Shown one piece after another: positions 10,744-19,879 of a stretch of 64,000 bases of DNA. The stretch is from Fimbriimonadaceae bacterium. Lineage in GTDB: Bacteria; Armatimonadota; Fimbriimonadia; Fimbriimonadales; Fimbriimonadaceae. The stretch is from NCBI GenBank assembly GCA_026129685.1, contig JAHCHO010000006.1, positions 62,001-126,000 of the forward strand. The letters run 5' to 3'. Numbering within the stretch: the first letter of the stretch is position 1; the number at the start of each line of letters is the position of its first letter. The translations under genes and the position numbers were made by a program. Below the pieces are notes generated by a model, which had not been told where the DNA came from, ran no database searches, and was given only the letters and a program-made list of their open reading frames with translations.

Positions 10744-11769
10744 CTAGCCGAAGGTCTCGTTCAAGAACCGGAACGCGCCGGCTCCGTGGAACACGTGGTC
10801 TCCTTCGAATACCTCGTGGCCGAAGCGCTCGGGGACTCCAAGGTCCTCGTAGATCGTCCGGGCGCGCGCCACCGCTTTCTGGAACCCTGGCAGGGGGAAG
10901 ATCGGGTCTCGCGTGCCGCTTTCGACGAACAACCGTCGGGGAGCGACGAGCGCGGCGAGATCGGGCATCTCCACGAGGGCGCCGAGACCGGGGGCAAAGT
11001 TGTCCACGCAGTGCTCCATCGCAAGGATCGAGTCGAGGAACGTGCAGAAGTAACCACTGACCGCGCAAGCCGACACGCGCTCGTCCAGGCAACCCGTGAA
11101 CAACGAAACCGTTCCGCCCCCCGAGATCCCCATCGTCGCGAGTCGCGCCGAATCGACTTCGGGGATCGATGCAAGGATGTCGAGCCCGCGCCGAGCGTCG
11201 TGCACCCGTCGGCCGATCATCGTCTCCCCGAGCATCAGCAACGCCATCGCGTCCATCGTGCACGAGTAGTCCATCGGCGCGGCTACCGGCGAACTGCGAC
11301 GGCCGAAACTGAGGTGCTCCACCGCCAGCGCCACGTACCCGTTCGCGACGCACTGCAGCGCAAAGTCGCTCGCGTACTCGTCGGGTTGACCGATGGGCCG
11401 CTGGCTTCCGTCCGCCGCGATCCCGACGACCGGGTCCACCCCTCGACCGTGGCCCGGCAGGCACAGCACCCCAGGGGCGGGAGATTTCAGTCCGTCTGGG
11501 ACCAAGAGGAAGGCAAACGCGTCCAAGCCCGGTAGCGATTCGTACACCAACGCGTCCCGACGGTAGCCATCGAGTCGGACCGATTCCACGACCCTCGGTT
11601 GGGGCGGCGGGCCGGGTGGGCGAAGGCCGACGCACCGGGCGACCTCCTGGCGGAGGGCTGCCGTCCACTCGCCTCGAGGGAAATTCGGGCGGACGCCCCA
11701 CTCGAAGGCTTTGGGACGCTCCAGCAGTTGCCGGGCGTGCGAGTGGCCGTCCATGCGCGAAGCGTCCAT
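10744..11769 (-). CDS. Alpha/beta hydrolase, acetyl-esterase/dienelactone hydrolase-like
   Basis: A 341-residue hydrolase without signal peptide. The nucleophile elbow is GISGGGT (about residue 217), the acid is likely the Asp in SGTRDPIF and the base the His in FEGDHVFHG, so the triad is complete. An oxyanion-type motif LCLPGHGRG is present around residue 145. The layout matches the abhydrolase group often found with carbohydrate-processing genes in Planctomycetes-like bacteria. The substrate is unknown. The ATG is six bases downstream of a TAATAT box. It is divergent from the redoxin fusion gene. Confidence 0.8.
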   Translation of the reverse strand: MDASRMDGHSHARQLLERPKAFEWGVRPNFPRGEWTAALRQEVARCVGLRPPGPPPQPRVVESVRLDGYRRDALVYESLPGLDAFAFLLVPDGLKSPAPGVLCLPGHGRGVDPVVGIAADGSQRPIGQPDEYASDFALQCVANGYVALAVEHLSFGRRSSPVAAPMDYSCTMDAMALLMLGETMIGRRVHDARRGLDILASIPEVDSARLATMGISGGGTVSLFTGCLDERVSACAVSGYFCTFLDSILAMEHCVDNFAPGLGALVEMPDLAALVAPRRLFVESGTRDPIFPLPGFQKAVARARTIYEDLGVPERFGHEVFEGDHVFHGAGAFRFLNETFG

Positions 11770-11775
11770 CGGCCC

Positions 11776-11781
11776 ATATTA
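11776..11781 (-). promoter_or_regulatory. -10 box predicting a leaderless mRNA
   Basis: TAATAT on the minus strand, six bases before the ATG of the alpha/beta hydrolase at 11769. Confidence 0.6.
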
Positions 11782-11870
11782 GCCCAGCCGAAACTGGAAG
11801 TTGCCGCACTCCGAAGGACATACTTCTCCGCCAACGAGACGGAATTGCCGCCTCTCGCGTTAGGAACGCT

Positions 11871-13589
11871 ATGGTGAAAGTGGCTTCATGGTCGGTGGTC
11901 GTCCTCGCGTCGGGGCTTCTCCTCGGTTGGACGCCGTTCGGCCGCCCGGGCGGGGTTAGAGAGAGGGTCGCTGAGGTCGTGCTCGTCCTCAGCACGGACT
12001 GCCCGGTCGCCATGCGCTACACGCCACGGATCAACGCCCTCGTGAGGGAGTACGCCGAAAAGGGGGTGGCGTTCCGCGCGATCTTCCCGAACGACCTGGA
12101 GAGTCGGGACGGGGTCGCCCGCTACATGGCCGAGCGCGAATACGCTTTTCCCTACCGGCTGGATCTGGGTGCGGTCGAGGCCAAGCGGCTCGGAGTCACG
12201 CACGTCCCAACCGCCCTCGTCTTCGATGCCAAGGGGCGAAAGGTCTATCAGGGGGCGATCGACGACAACAAGGACTCCACCCTGGTACGGGACCATTACC
12301 TGCGGGACGTCCTCGCCGCGACGGTCGCGGGAACCTCGGCTCCGTTCACGAGGAACACGCCCGCCGGGTGCCTTCTGATGCCCGGCGAAGCGCCGCCCGC
12401 AGTCGGCAAGGTGACTTACGCGGAACACGCGGCCCCGATCCTTGACCGATCGTGCGTCGCCTGCCATCGCCCCGGCGAGGTCGCCCCGTTTTCGCTCTTC
12501 GGATACGAGAACGCGCGGAAGTGGGCGCCCATGATCGCCCAAGTCGCCGAGAACCGGCGGATGCCGCCTTGGAAGGCGGTGCATGGCTATGGCGAGTTCC
12601 TCGGCGAAAACCGACTCTCCGAACTGGAGATCGAGACGCTGCGCCGCTGGAACGAGGCGGGGGCCCCCCGGGGTGCGACGAAGAAGGCGCCCGCGCCCCC
12701 CAAGTTCGACTCGGAGTGGACTCTCGGCGAGCCCGATGCGATCGTGAGCGCCACCAAGCCCTTCGCCCTCGAGGCCGACGGGGCGGACGTCTACCGAAAC
12801 TTCGTCGTCAAGACGGACTTCAAGGAGACGCGCTGGATTCGTGGCATCGACGTGCGGCCCGGCAACAAGCGGGTCGTTCACCACGTGATCGCGTTCTTGG
12901 ACCAGGGAGAACGGGCGGCCAGGCTGGCGGCGGCGGAAAGCGACGGCCAAGAGGGCTATACGACCACCGGCGGGGGCGTTGGCTTCGTTCCAAGCGGCTC
13001 CTTGGGGGGATGGGCACCGGGCCTAAGGCCGAATCTCACCCCCGAGGACGTGGCGTTTGAGCTGAAACCGGGCACGACGATCGTACTCCAGGTGCACTAC
13101 CACAAGTCCGGCAAGCCCGAGACCGACCTCACCAAGGTGGGGCTGTACTTCGCCGACAAGGCGCCCAAGCACCCGATGACCCTGGCTTGGATGGCGAACC
13201 CGCTGTTCCGCATCCCGGCGGGCGCATCGGCCCACAAGGTCGCGCTGAGCTATCCGATCCGATCCGACGTCGCCCTGCACACCGTCATGCCCCACATGCA
13301 CCTGCTGGGCCGTTCGATGAAAGCGTGGGCGGAATTCCCCGACGGGAGTTCCCGGCCCCTCGTCTGGATCGACGACTGGGACTTCAACTGGCAACTGATG
13401 TACGTCCTCAAGGAGCCGATGTTCCTGCCGAAGGGTACGCGCGTTCGCATCGAAGGGGTGTACGACAACTCGACCGCCAACAAGAACAACCCCCACCGCC
13501 CGCCCAAGGACGTTACTTGGGGCGAGGAAACGACGGACGAGATGTTCCTCCTCGTCGCCGCCGTCACTCCCGGACGTCTGGACCGCTGA
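11871..13589 (+). CDS. Redoxin / cytochrome-like / copper type II monooxygenase fusion
   Basis: A 572-residue exported protein with an N-terminal signal or anchor (residues 5-22). Domain 1 (about 33-155) is redoxin-like with a single Cys in TDCPVAM (Cys44). Domain 2 (about 180-265) has one CVACH site (195-199) in a cytochrome-like context ending with MPPWKA. Domain 3 (about 285-568) resembles ascorbate-dependent copper monooxygenases of the PHM/DBH type: VVHHV (His337, His338), VHYH (409-411), PHMHLLG (His475, His477) and DEMFL (Met558) could supply both copper sites. Similar fusions occur in Planctomycetes-like genomes; the substrate is unknown. The frame is open upstream, but the signal peptide supports the ATG at 11871. 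Confidence 0.85.
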   Translation: MVKVASWSVVVLASGLLLGWTPFGRPGGVRERVAEVVLVLSTDCPVAMRYTPRINALVREYAEKGVAFRAIFPNDLESRDGVARYMAEREYAFPYRLDLGAVEAKRLGVTHVPTALVFDAKGRKVYQGAIDDNKDSTLVRDHYLRDVLAATVAGTSAPFTRNTPAGCLLMPGEAPPAVGKVTYAEHAAPILDRSCVACHRPGEVAPFSLFGYENARKWAPMIAQVAENRRMPPWKAVHGYGEFLGENRLSELEIETLRRWNEAGAPRGATKKAPAPPKFDSEWTLGEPDAIVSATKPFALEADGADVYRNFVVKTDFKETRWIRGIDVRPGNKRVVHHVIAFLDQGERAARLAAAESDGQEGYTTTGGGVGFVPSGSLGGWAPGLRPNLTPEDVAFELKPGTTIVLQVHYHKSGKPETDLTKVGLYFADKAPKHPMTLAWMANPLFRIPAGASAHKVALSYPIRSDVALHTVMPHMHLLGRSMKAWAEFPDGSSRPLVWIDDWDFNWQLMYVLKEPMFLPKGTRVRIEGVYDNSTANKNNPHRPPKDVTWGEETTDEMFLLVAAVTPGRLDR

Positions 13590-13656
13590 TGGCGCGACAA
13601 TTCGGAAGGGCGGAGCCTCCGGGGGCCCCGACCTTCCGGGTTGGAAGGCGCGACCG

Positions 13657-14967
13657 TTACTTCGAGGACACCAGCCGCTCGATCTCCTGGCGGAACTTGG
13701 CGAAACTGGACGGGCTGTACCCGATCTTGACCGAGTGCACCTTCCCGTCCCGCCCGATCACGGTCACGTGCGGAATGCCCGTCACCCCGTAGGCGTCGAG
13801 GTTGCCACGCTCGCCGTAGACGACGGGCCAAGGCAGTTTCTGCTCCGCGATGAATTCCTTCATCTTGTCGAACTCCACGTCGCGCGGCATGTCCCGCTTC
13901 TCGGTGTTCTCGCGCTTGTAGTAGCCGTAGTACGTCGTGACCCCCACGATCTCGAGTCCCAGCGGCCGGAAGTCCTCGTAAAGCTTGATCATCTCCGGGA
14001 AGGCGGCGATGCACGGACCGCACCAGTGCGCGAAGAAATCGAGCAACACCACCTTGCCCTTGAGGCTCTCAAGCCCGCCGAACTCGCCGTACCCTCGTTC
14101 GGTCGTGAGGGCGGGAGCGGTGGCACCGACCATATCGAGGCGAAGACCAAAGGCCTTGGCCCGCCGGACGTTGGGGTTGTTCGGTTCTGCGGTGGAGAGG
14201 AACGATTCGAGGATCGCCTTCGCTTCGGGCTTTCGTCCCGCTTCGGCGAGCAGCTCCGCCTTGCGTTCGGCGAACGCGTACTCCAGGGCCGGACGTTGCG
14301 CCTGGGCGACGCCCAGGTACGTCTTCTTGAGGACCTCCTCGTCCGCGTTCGGGTTGTTCCGCTTTTGGGCGGCGGCCATGCGCTGGGCGTACGCCTCGGG
14401 ATCCTCGAACAGGACCTGCGCCATCGCGGTATCGAGCGCCTTGAGGGCCGCGTCGATACCCATCGTCTTGGCGATCGTGTCGCTGAACTGGAAGGCGACC
14501 GTCTGCGCGAAAGCCTGGCTGGCCTGAGGGGTTGGGCCTTTGACCTGCGGAACCATCATCGCCAGCATGTGCCCCTCCTCGAGCGTGTCGCAACTGCGCA
14601 TCATCAGCATCTGGGCATCGAACCGCTCCTGATCGCTCGGAGAGGTCTTCAGAAACTTGCCGCAAAGGTCGCAGGTCTCCTTGTGCCTGCCGGCGAGGCT
14701 GAACAATTGCGCCCAATCGTAGGCGTCCTTCGCCTCGACGCCATCCGCCTTCACGTCCTTGATCGCGGCGGCGGCTCTCTCGGCGACGGCAGCGGCGACC
14801 GCCTCAAAGCTCGCCGCCCCACCCCCCGCCTGCATCTCGGCGAAGGCCTTGCTGCGGTACCGGAAGATCTCGTCCAGCACCTGCTTGGGATCGGTCTGGG
14901 CCAAGGCGGCGAGGGACGAGAGCGTCAACAGAGCCAGGACCAGGAGGGGCTTTCGGATCGTTTTCAT
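13657..14967 (-). CDS. TlpA-like thioredoxin-domain protein with helical N-terminal region
   Basis: A 436-residue exported protein: signal peptide (residues 1-23), then about 250 residues of mostly helical, alanine-rich sequence with an unusual CDLCGK pair near 99-102, then a C-terminal thioredoxin fold with WCGPC at 315-319 and the cis-proline segment TGIPHVTV. This is the TlpA/ResA class that reduces disulfides outside the cytoplasm. The helical half may bind a partner, but that is inference. The start was moved to the MKTIRKP methionine because the signal peptide begins there. It is convergent with the redoxin fusion gene. Confidence 0.88.
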   Translation of the reverse strand: MKTIRKPLLVLALLTLSSLAALAQTDPKQVLDEIFRYRSKAFAEMQAGGGAASFEAVAAAVAERAAAAIKDVKADGVEAKDAYDWAQLFSLAGRHKETCDLCGKFLKTSPSDQERFDAQMLMMRSCDTLEEGHMLAMMVPQVKGPTPQASQAFAQTVAFQFSDTIAKTMGIDAALKALDTAMAQVLFEDPEAYAQRMAAAQKRNNPNADEEVLKKTYLGVAQAQRPALEYAFAERKAELLAEAGRKPEAKAILESFLSTAEPNNPNVRRAKAFGLRLDMVGATAPALTTERGYGEFGGLESLKGKVVLLDFFAHWCGPCIAAFPEMIKLYEDFRPLGLEIVGVTTYYGYYKRENTEKRDMPRDVEFDKMKEFIAEQKLPWPVVYGERGNLDAYGVTGIPHVTVIGRDGKVHSVKIGYSPSSFAKFRQEIERLVSSK

Positions 14968-15045
14968 GGTGGATCGCTCGGTACGGGGGCACCCTAATCT
15001 TAACACGGCCGCACGGAAAGCGCGAAACCGAACCCCACAACGCAA

Positions 15046-15073
15046 GCGGCCCCCGGAAGATTCCAAGGGCCGC
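15046..15073 (-). terminator. Intrinsic terminator after rpsD
   Basis: GCGGCCC and GGGCCGC form a 7-bp stem, extended by a short GGAA/TTCC pair inside the loop. On the minus strand it is followed by a weak T-rich tail. It lies 32 bases beyond the rpsD stop. Confidence 0.6.
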
Positions 15074-15104
15074 GGTAACTCGCTCGACGCAAAAGACGTG
15101 ATGG

Positions 15105-15716
15105 TTAGCGGGCGTAGAATTCGGTGACTTGCTGCTCCTGGAAGAAGCGGGGGAAGTCCTCGCGCTCGGGAAGGGCGACGATCTTGCCGGAATAATCGGG
15201 GACGTTCGCCTCCATGTACGGGGGCACCGGGGCGCCCTCGTAGTGGTTCATGCGGGCGATGCTTCGGCTCGACTCGCGGTCGCGCACCGAGACCTCGTCG
15301 CCGACGCAGAGCCGATAGCTCGGAATGTTGACGACCTTGCCGTTCACGCAGATGTGGCAGTGGCTCACCATCTGGCGCGCCTGGTGAATCGTCCGCGCAT
15401 AGCCCAACCGGTAGACGGCGGTCTGCAGACGAAGCTCGAGGAGGCGAAGGAAGTTCAGCGACGAGTTGCCGTGCATCTTCTGGGCCAACTCGAACGTGTT
15501 GCGGAACTGGCGCTCCATCACGTGGTAGTACTTGCGGATGACCTGCTTCGCGAGAAGCTGCTCACCGTACTCCGAGCGGTTCTTTCGGTCCTTGGTGGCG
15601 GGGCCGTGCTGACCCAGCGTGTAGGGCCGCTTGTTACTGGGGCACTTGCCGTTGCCCCAGATGTTGAAGCCGACGGTGCGGCAGATGTCGGTTTTTCGTC
15701 CTCGATACGTCGCCAT
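15105..15716 (-). CDS. rpsD: 30S ribosomal protein S4
   Basis: S4 nucleates assembly of the 16S rRNA 5' domain. The 203-residue product starts [10 protein letters not shown] and has the S4 RNA-binding motif in the middle (RLDNAVY-like region [15 protein letters not shown], then [14 protein letters not shown]). Two cysteines (12 and 25) lie near the N-terminus. The gene stands alone rather than in the alpha operon with rpsM, rpsK and rpoA. The frame is open for 160 codons upstream, but the family start is clear. A TATACT box about 50 bases upstream (15767-15772) could be its -10. Confidence 0.97.
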   Translation of the reverse strand: MATYRGRKTDICRTVGFNIWGNGKCPSNKRPYTLGQHGPATKDRKNRSEYGEQLLAKQVIRKYYHVMERQFRNTFELAQKMHGNSSLNFLRLLELRLQTAVYRLGYARTIHQARQMVSHCHICVNGKVVNIPSYRLCVGDEVSVRDRESSRSIARMNHYEGAPVPPYMEANVPDYSGKIVALPEREDFPRFFQEQQVTEFYAR

Positions 15717-15791
15717 GAGTTCGCAATGCGGTTCGGACGACAAGTGTCGCCGACGCAATCGCGCAGTATACCGTCTTGCGCGCGCTTGCGC

Positions 15792-15797
15792 TATCCT
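15792..15797 (+). promoter_or_regulatory. -10 box predicting a leaderless mRNA
   Basis: TATCCT, six bases before the GTG at 15804. It supports the GTG start of the C39-like peptidase gene over the downstream ATG at 15909. Confidence 0.55.
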
Positions 15798-15803
15798 TGG
15801 CGG

Positions 15804-16901
15804 GTGCGCGACCGCACCGGCCCCGTACCCAACCTCCGAAGCGCCTTGCGTTTTGGCGTCCCGGTCCTGCTCGCGCTTGGTTCCGCGAACCTCGCCCCGA
15901 CCCAGCCCATGAGACCCCGTCACCGAATGATTCTGCTCGATTCGCCCGCCCTGGCCCCGGTCGGGTCCGAACTCGTGGTCGAGGTCGGGGACGGACGGCC
16001 GTTCGACGAGGCGGTGCTTTCGTGGAACGCGGACACTCCCGAGGGGTCTTCCCTTGACTTCTACGCCTCGGCCCGGGCCCAAGGCCGCCGAACGAAGGAG
16101 TATCGGATGGGCCTGTGGACGCCCGACGATCGCCGCCAGAGCTTCAAGGGTGAGAAGGACGACGACGGTGACGTGGACACCGACACCCTTCGGTTGCGCC
16201 ACGCGGGCGACCGATTGCGGATTCGGGTCAGGTTCGGCGGCTCGACGCCTCCCGTCTTGCGTCGGCTCAGCGTCTGCCTAACCGACACCCAGTCCCCGGC
16301 GATCGAACGCGAACCCAACCGGGCGGCCTGGGGCACCGTCCTCGAGGTCCCCCGGCGGTCGCAGATGAGTTACCCCGGCGGGAACGTGCTGTGCAGCCCG
16401 ACCTCGGTCTCGATGGTGCTCGCCCATTGGGCTTCGGTGCTCGGCCGTCCAGACCTTGACCGCGACGTCCCGCTCGTGCAGCAGGGAGTCTACGACAAGG
16501 TTTGGATGGGGACCGGCAACTGGCCCTTCAACACCGCCTTCGCCGGCTCACTGCCAGGCATGGTCGGCGCGATCGCCCGCTTCGACGACGTTCGGACGCT
16601 CGAGGAGTGGATTCTCGCCGGATTGCCCGTCGTGACCTCGATCGCCTACAACCCCTTGCGCGGCCGACCGCCAGGGTCGAACGACGGGCACCTAGTGGTC
16701 CTCGTTGGCTTCACTGCCGAGGGCGACCCGGTGTTCAACGATCCCGGGCGAAGCACCGAGGTTCGCCAGGTGTACAAGCGGGAACACTTCCTCAAGGCCT
16801 GGGAAGAATCCAACCACACCGTCTACCTGATCCACCCCCGAGGAAAGGTCCTGCCCGAAGACGCGCTCGGACAATGGTCTTCGCCTGCAACGGGCCGCTA
16901 G
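15804..16901 (+). CDS. Exported C39-like cysteine peptidase
   Basis: About 365 residues from GTG 15804; ATG 15909 is the alternative. The first 30 residues look like a signal peptide ([18 protein letters not shown]). A beta-rich N-terminal domain (about 40-170) precedes the peptidase_C39_2 region: the nucleophile Cys in [11 protein letters not shown] (about 195), the His in [10 protein letters not shown] and the Asp/Asn in VFNDPG make a complete papain-like triad. Proteins of this group are secreted and cut unknown peptides. No bacteriocin transporter is near, so a role in peptide export is unlikely. Confidence 0.8.
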   Translation: MRDRTGPVPNLRSALRFGVPVLLALGSANLAPTQPMRPRHRMILLDSPALAPVGSELVVEVGDGRPFDEAVLSWNADTPEGSSLDFYASARAQGRRTKEYRMGLWTPDDRRQSFKGEKDDDGDVDTDTLRLRHAGDRLRIRVRFGGSTPPVLRRLSVCLTDTQSPAIEREPNRAAWGTVLEVPRRSQMSYPGGNVLCSPTSVSMVLAHWASVLGRPDLDRDVPLVQQGVYDKVWMGTGNWPFNTAFAGSLPGMVGAIARFDDVRTLEEWILAGLPVVTSIAYNPLRGRPPGSNDGHLVVLVGFTAEGDPVFNDPGRSTEVRQVYKREHFLKAWEESNHTVYLIHPRGKVLPEDALGQWSSPATGR

Positions 16902-16918
16902 GGTACTTTTCGGCCACG

Positions 16919-17203
16919 ATGTCCGAAGAACAAGCTCAGGAGCAACGGCCGGTCGACGTGTACGAGGTCTTCACGATGATTCTTGGCCAACTCGCCGAGA
17001 TCGCCTGGACCAAGTTGGGCCTGCGCCCCGATCTGGCGACGCGCCGCATCGAGAAAGACCTCGAGCAGGCCCGCGTCACGATCGACGTCATCGTCCAGCT
17101 CGCCCGCGTTCTCGAAGCCAAACTGGACGACGAGGACAAGCGCCAAGTGCGGAACCTCGTGAGCGACCTGAAAATGAACTTCGTCACCCAGTCGCAGGCC
17201 TAG
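16919..17203 (+). CDS. DUF1844 family protein
   Basis: A 94-residue helical cytoplasmic protein. The pattern VYEVFTMILGQLAEIAW, then KDLEQARVTIDVIVQLARVLE, then a C-terminal NLVSDLKMNFV matches the DUF1844 family found widely in bacteria, function unknown. The start is the ATG 17 bases after the C39-like gene, with a TACTTT box nine bases before it. Its stop overlaps the end of the convergent gene by four bases. Confidence 0.85.
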   Translation: MSEEQAQEQRPVDVYEVFTMILGQLAEIAWTKLGLRPDLATRRIEKDLEQARVTIDVIVQLARVLEAKLDDEDKRQVRNLVSDLKMNFVTQSQA

Positions 17204-19749
17204 TCGTCTTCCACGGTCGGGCGATAGTGCCGCTCCGGGAACGGGCGTCCCGGCATCGTCGAGAACCAGACCGCGCGCGTCGAAGCCTCGGGGTCCATCG
17301 CGTCCGGACTCTCGATGTCCAGCCGCTCCGAGGCGATCGCGTGCCGCAACGCTTCGCCCCGCAACGCCTGGCGCGGCGGGTTCATCTCGTCCAACGCGAT
17401 GCGCGCGGGAAGGTGCGCATAGGGAGCAAGGTTCGCCTTCGTCGTGAAGCACTCGAACAGCGGACGACCCACCCGGTCGAACCGGTTCATCGGGGGCAAC
17501 CCGAGGACAAGCCCGATCGTGCGGGCGAAGGACGTGTGGTCGTACATCTCGCTGACGGTGACGCCACGCTTCGTATAGGGCGAGACGACCAGGGCGAGCG
17601 ACCTGTGGCCGTCCACATGGTCCACCCCCAACTGGCTGTCGTCCTGCACGATCAGGATCAGCGTATCCTTCCAGAACGCCGACTTCGTAATGCCCTCGAC
17701 GATGCGACCCAAGGCGAGGTCGTTGTCGGCGGCCATCGCGCGGGGAGTCGGAAACGCCGGGTTCGTCCCCGCCGTATGGTCGTTTGGCAGCAGGAGCATC
17801 GTGAGAGCGGGCATCTCACCCTCCCGCTCCCATACGGCCAGTTGCTCGAGAAACACGTCGGCACGGACTTGGTCCGGCAGGTTCATCGGGAAGCCGATGT
17901 AGTTCGGCTGCAGGTGCGGACGCAGGGAGTGCTGGTCCGTCTTGGCTTCGACGACGATCTGTCGCCGACCCGAGACGTGGTCCTCCCAGCATTCCTTCCA
18001 CGAGGGCGTCTTTCCGGTCCGCGGGTCGGTGAGTTTCGGTTCGTTCACGAACTCGCCGAAGATGCGGACCCGATGTCCCGCCCGGTGGGCGGCGTTCCAC
18101 AGGAACCCCTTGGGCGAGTACGCCAGCGGGTCGCCGCCATCGTAGGGGTAGCTCCGGGCGTTCGAGGCGTAGTTTTGCTCCGAGTAGGCGTTCGCGATGG
18201 ACGAGGAAACCCATTGATGGCCGTCCGCGCTGTTCGTCCCCGATATGTAGAAGTTGTCGAGCACCACGAACTCACGGGCAAGCCGGTGGGTGTTGGGGGT
18301 GACCTCCTCCGGGAACATGCACAGGGACGGGTCGCCATTGCCCTCCTTCAAGTCGCCGAGCACCGCATCGTAGGTTAGGTTCTCCTTGATGATGTAAACG
18401 ACGCGCTTGAACAAGGACGGCTCCCCGACCCGGGCGGGAACGGGAACGGGGACGACGGCTTGACGCGCGGCGGGCGTGTCGGTCCAGCGGTTATTCTTGG
18501 CGACGCGAGCGGTCAGGCGTCGCAGATCCCGAACGTCGGCCGGGCCAAGCGCCACGAGGGCTCCGACGCTGTCGTGCACGCCGAACTTGGTCGTCTTGCT
18601 GGCGGGCCGAGAGCCGACGCCTTTTGCGCACGCCACGAACAGACGGTCTCCGGCTCGGGCGATCGAAAGCGGGTACCACCCCGTCGGCACGAACCCTTCG
18701 ACCCGAGGGAGGTCGCCCAGCGAAACCACCGCGACCGCGTTCAAACCGCCGCAAGTGACATAGAGCCGCTTCCCGTCGGCGCCGGCCACCACGTCGGTCG
18801 GCATCTGGCCGAACTCGGGGTCCTGCTCTGGGCGAACGCTGAGATTGCCCAGAACCTTCTTCTGACCGACGTCCAAGAAGCTGAGCGAATCGGAGTCCGA
18901 CTCCGTCACCACCAGGCGCGCGCCGCCGTCCAGAAAGCACATCCCGCTCGGCTGTCGTTGCACCGGAACCTCCGTTCCCTGCCAAGACCGTGTGTCGAGG
19001 AGCGTGACACTTCCCGTCAGCGCCGCGTCCGTCGCGCGCTCGATGCGGGCCGGGGTGCCGGCGGTTGGGGCCGAATCGAAATCGAGCATCGGGTAGCGGG
19101 CCCCACCCCGGTTCGCCACCGCCAAGGTCAGCCCGTCGGGCGAGAGAGCGACGTGGTAAGGCGCGACGCCGACCGGCACGTGGCGCTCGATCTTCCCGGA
19201 CTCCAAGTCCAAGACCGCCACCGAGTTTCGGATTCCGAGCGCCACGTACAGCGTCTTGCCGTCCGGCGCGATGGCGAGGCCCGTCGGTTGGGGATCTGCG
19301 GGCTGGGGACGTCGCTCCGCTGCGGGAATCGTCGCGTCGTCGACGGTCAGGACCGGGCCGACCGTCCACTTCCCTTCGCTTGCCGAGAAGGTCGCCACTT
19401 TGCCCCCTTCGGCGGACGCATAGATCGTTCGCCCATCCGGCGCCCAAACGAGGCCCACGGGCGCCGCGTTCAGATCAAGGCTCGCGATCGGACCCAAGTC
19501 CGGGGTCAGGAGATGCAGCTTGTTGTGGGCGGCGACGGCGACGGTCGCACCGTCCGGCGACACGACAACCTGCTTCGGGCGCGAGTACTCGAACCGCGCG
19601 AGCTTGCCGACGGGGGTGACCGCCTGAAAACCGGAAGAGACGAGGAACGAACCGTCCGACTGGGGGCCGAGCTGCAGTCGGCGCCCGAGCATTGCCGCCC
19701 CGGCGAGGGCGGCGGCGAAAAGAACGATCAGGCCGAAGCGGCGAGTCAT
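17200..19749 (-). CDS. YncE-like beta-propeller fused to a phosphoesterase domain
   Basis: An 849-residue exported protein. An N-terminal anchor (RRFGLIVLFAAALAGAAMLG) is followed by a beta-propeller of YncE type (about 50-440) with repeated SPDG and PDGKTLYVA motifs. The C-terminal half (about 450-800) is an alkaline-phosphatase-superfamily phosphoesterase: VVYIIKENLTYDAVLGD, then FYISGTNSADGHQW and later DDSQLGVDHVDGHRS. This is the known bifunctional YncE/alkaline phosphatase arrangement. The substrate is unknown. It is divergent from the dihydrolipoamide acyltransferase gene, with 130 bases between the starts. Confidence 0.88.
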   Translation of the reverse strand: MTRRFGLIVLFAAALAGAAMLGRRLQLGPQSDGSFLVSSGFQAVTPVGKLARFEYSRPKQVVVSPDGATVAVAAHNKLHLLTPDLGPIASLDLNAAPVGLVWAPDGRTIYASAEGGKVATFSASEGKWTVGPVLTVDDATIPAAERRPQPADPQPTGLAIAPDGKTLYVALGIRNSVAVLDLESGKIERHVPVGVAPYHVALSPDGLTLAVANRGGARYPMLDFDSAPTAGTPARIERATDAALTGSVTLLDTRSWQGTEVPVQRQPSGMCFLDGGARLVVTESDSDSLSFLDVGQKKVLGNLSVRPEQDPEFGQMPTDVVAGADGKRLYVTCGGLNAVAVVSLGDLPRVEGFVPTGWYPLSIARAGDRLFVACAKGVGSRPASKTTKFGVHDSVGALVALGPADVRDLRRLTARVAKNNRWTDTPAARQAVVPVPVPARVGEPSLFKRVVYIIKENLTYDAVLGDLKEGNGDPSLCMFPEEVTPNTHRLAREFVVLDNFYISGTNSADGHQWVSSSIANAYSEQNYASNARSYPYDGGDPLAYSPKGFLWNAAHRAGHRVRIFGEFVNEPKLTDPRTGKTPSWKECWEDHVSGRRQIVVEAKTDQHSLRPHLQPNYIGFPMNLPDQVRADVFLEQLAVWEREGEMPALTMLLLPNDHTAGTNPAFPTPRAMAADNDLALGRIVEGITKSAFWKDTLILIVQDDSQLGVDHVDGHRSLALVVSPYTKRGVTVSEMYDHTSFARTIGLVLGLPPMNRFDRVGRPLFECFTTKANLAPYAHLPARIALDEMNPPRQALRGEALRHAIASERLDIESPDAMDPEASTRAVWFSTMPGRPFPERHYRPTVEDD

Positions 19750-19879
19750 GTCCGTCCGGTTCGCCGCGCATCGTTACCATCCCTGCCCGCTTCGCGACGG
19801 GTCCGGTGGTCGGGCCGTTCCGGTACGGTTCGATTCCTTCGGGACCCTTGAGCGAGAGCAGGGTATCTTTGACGAACCC

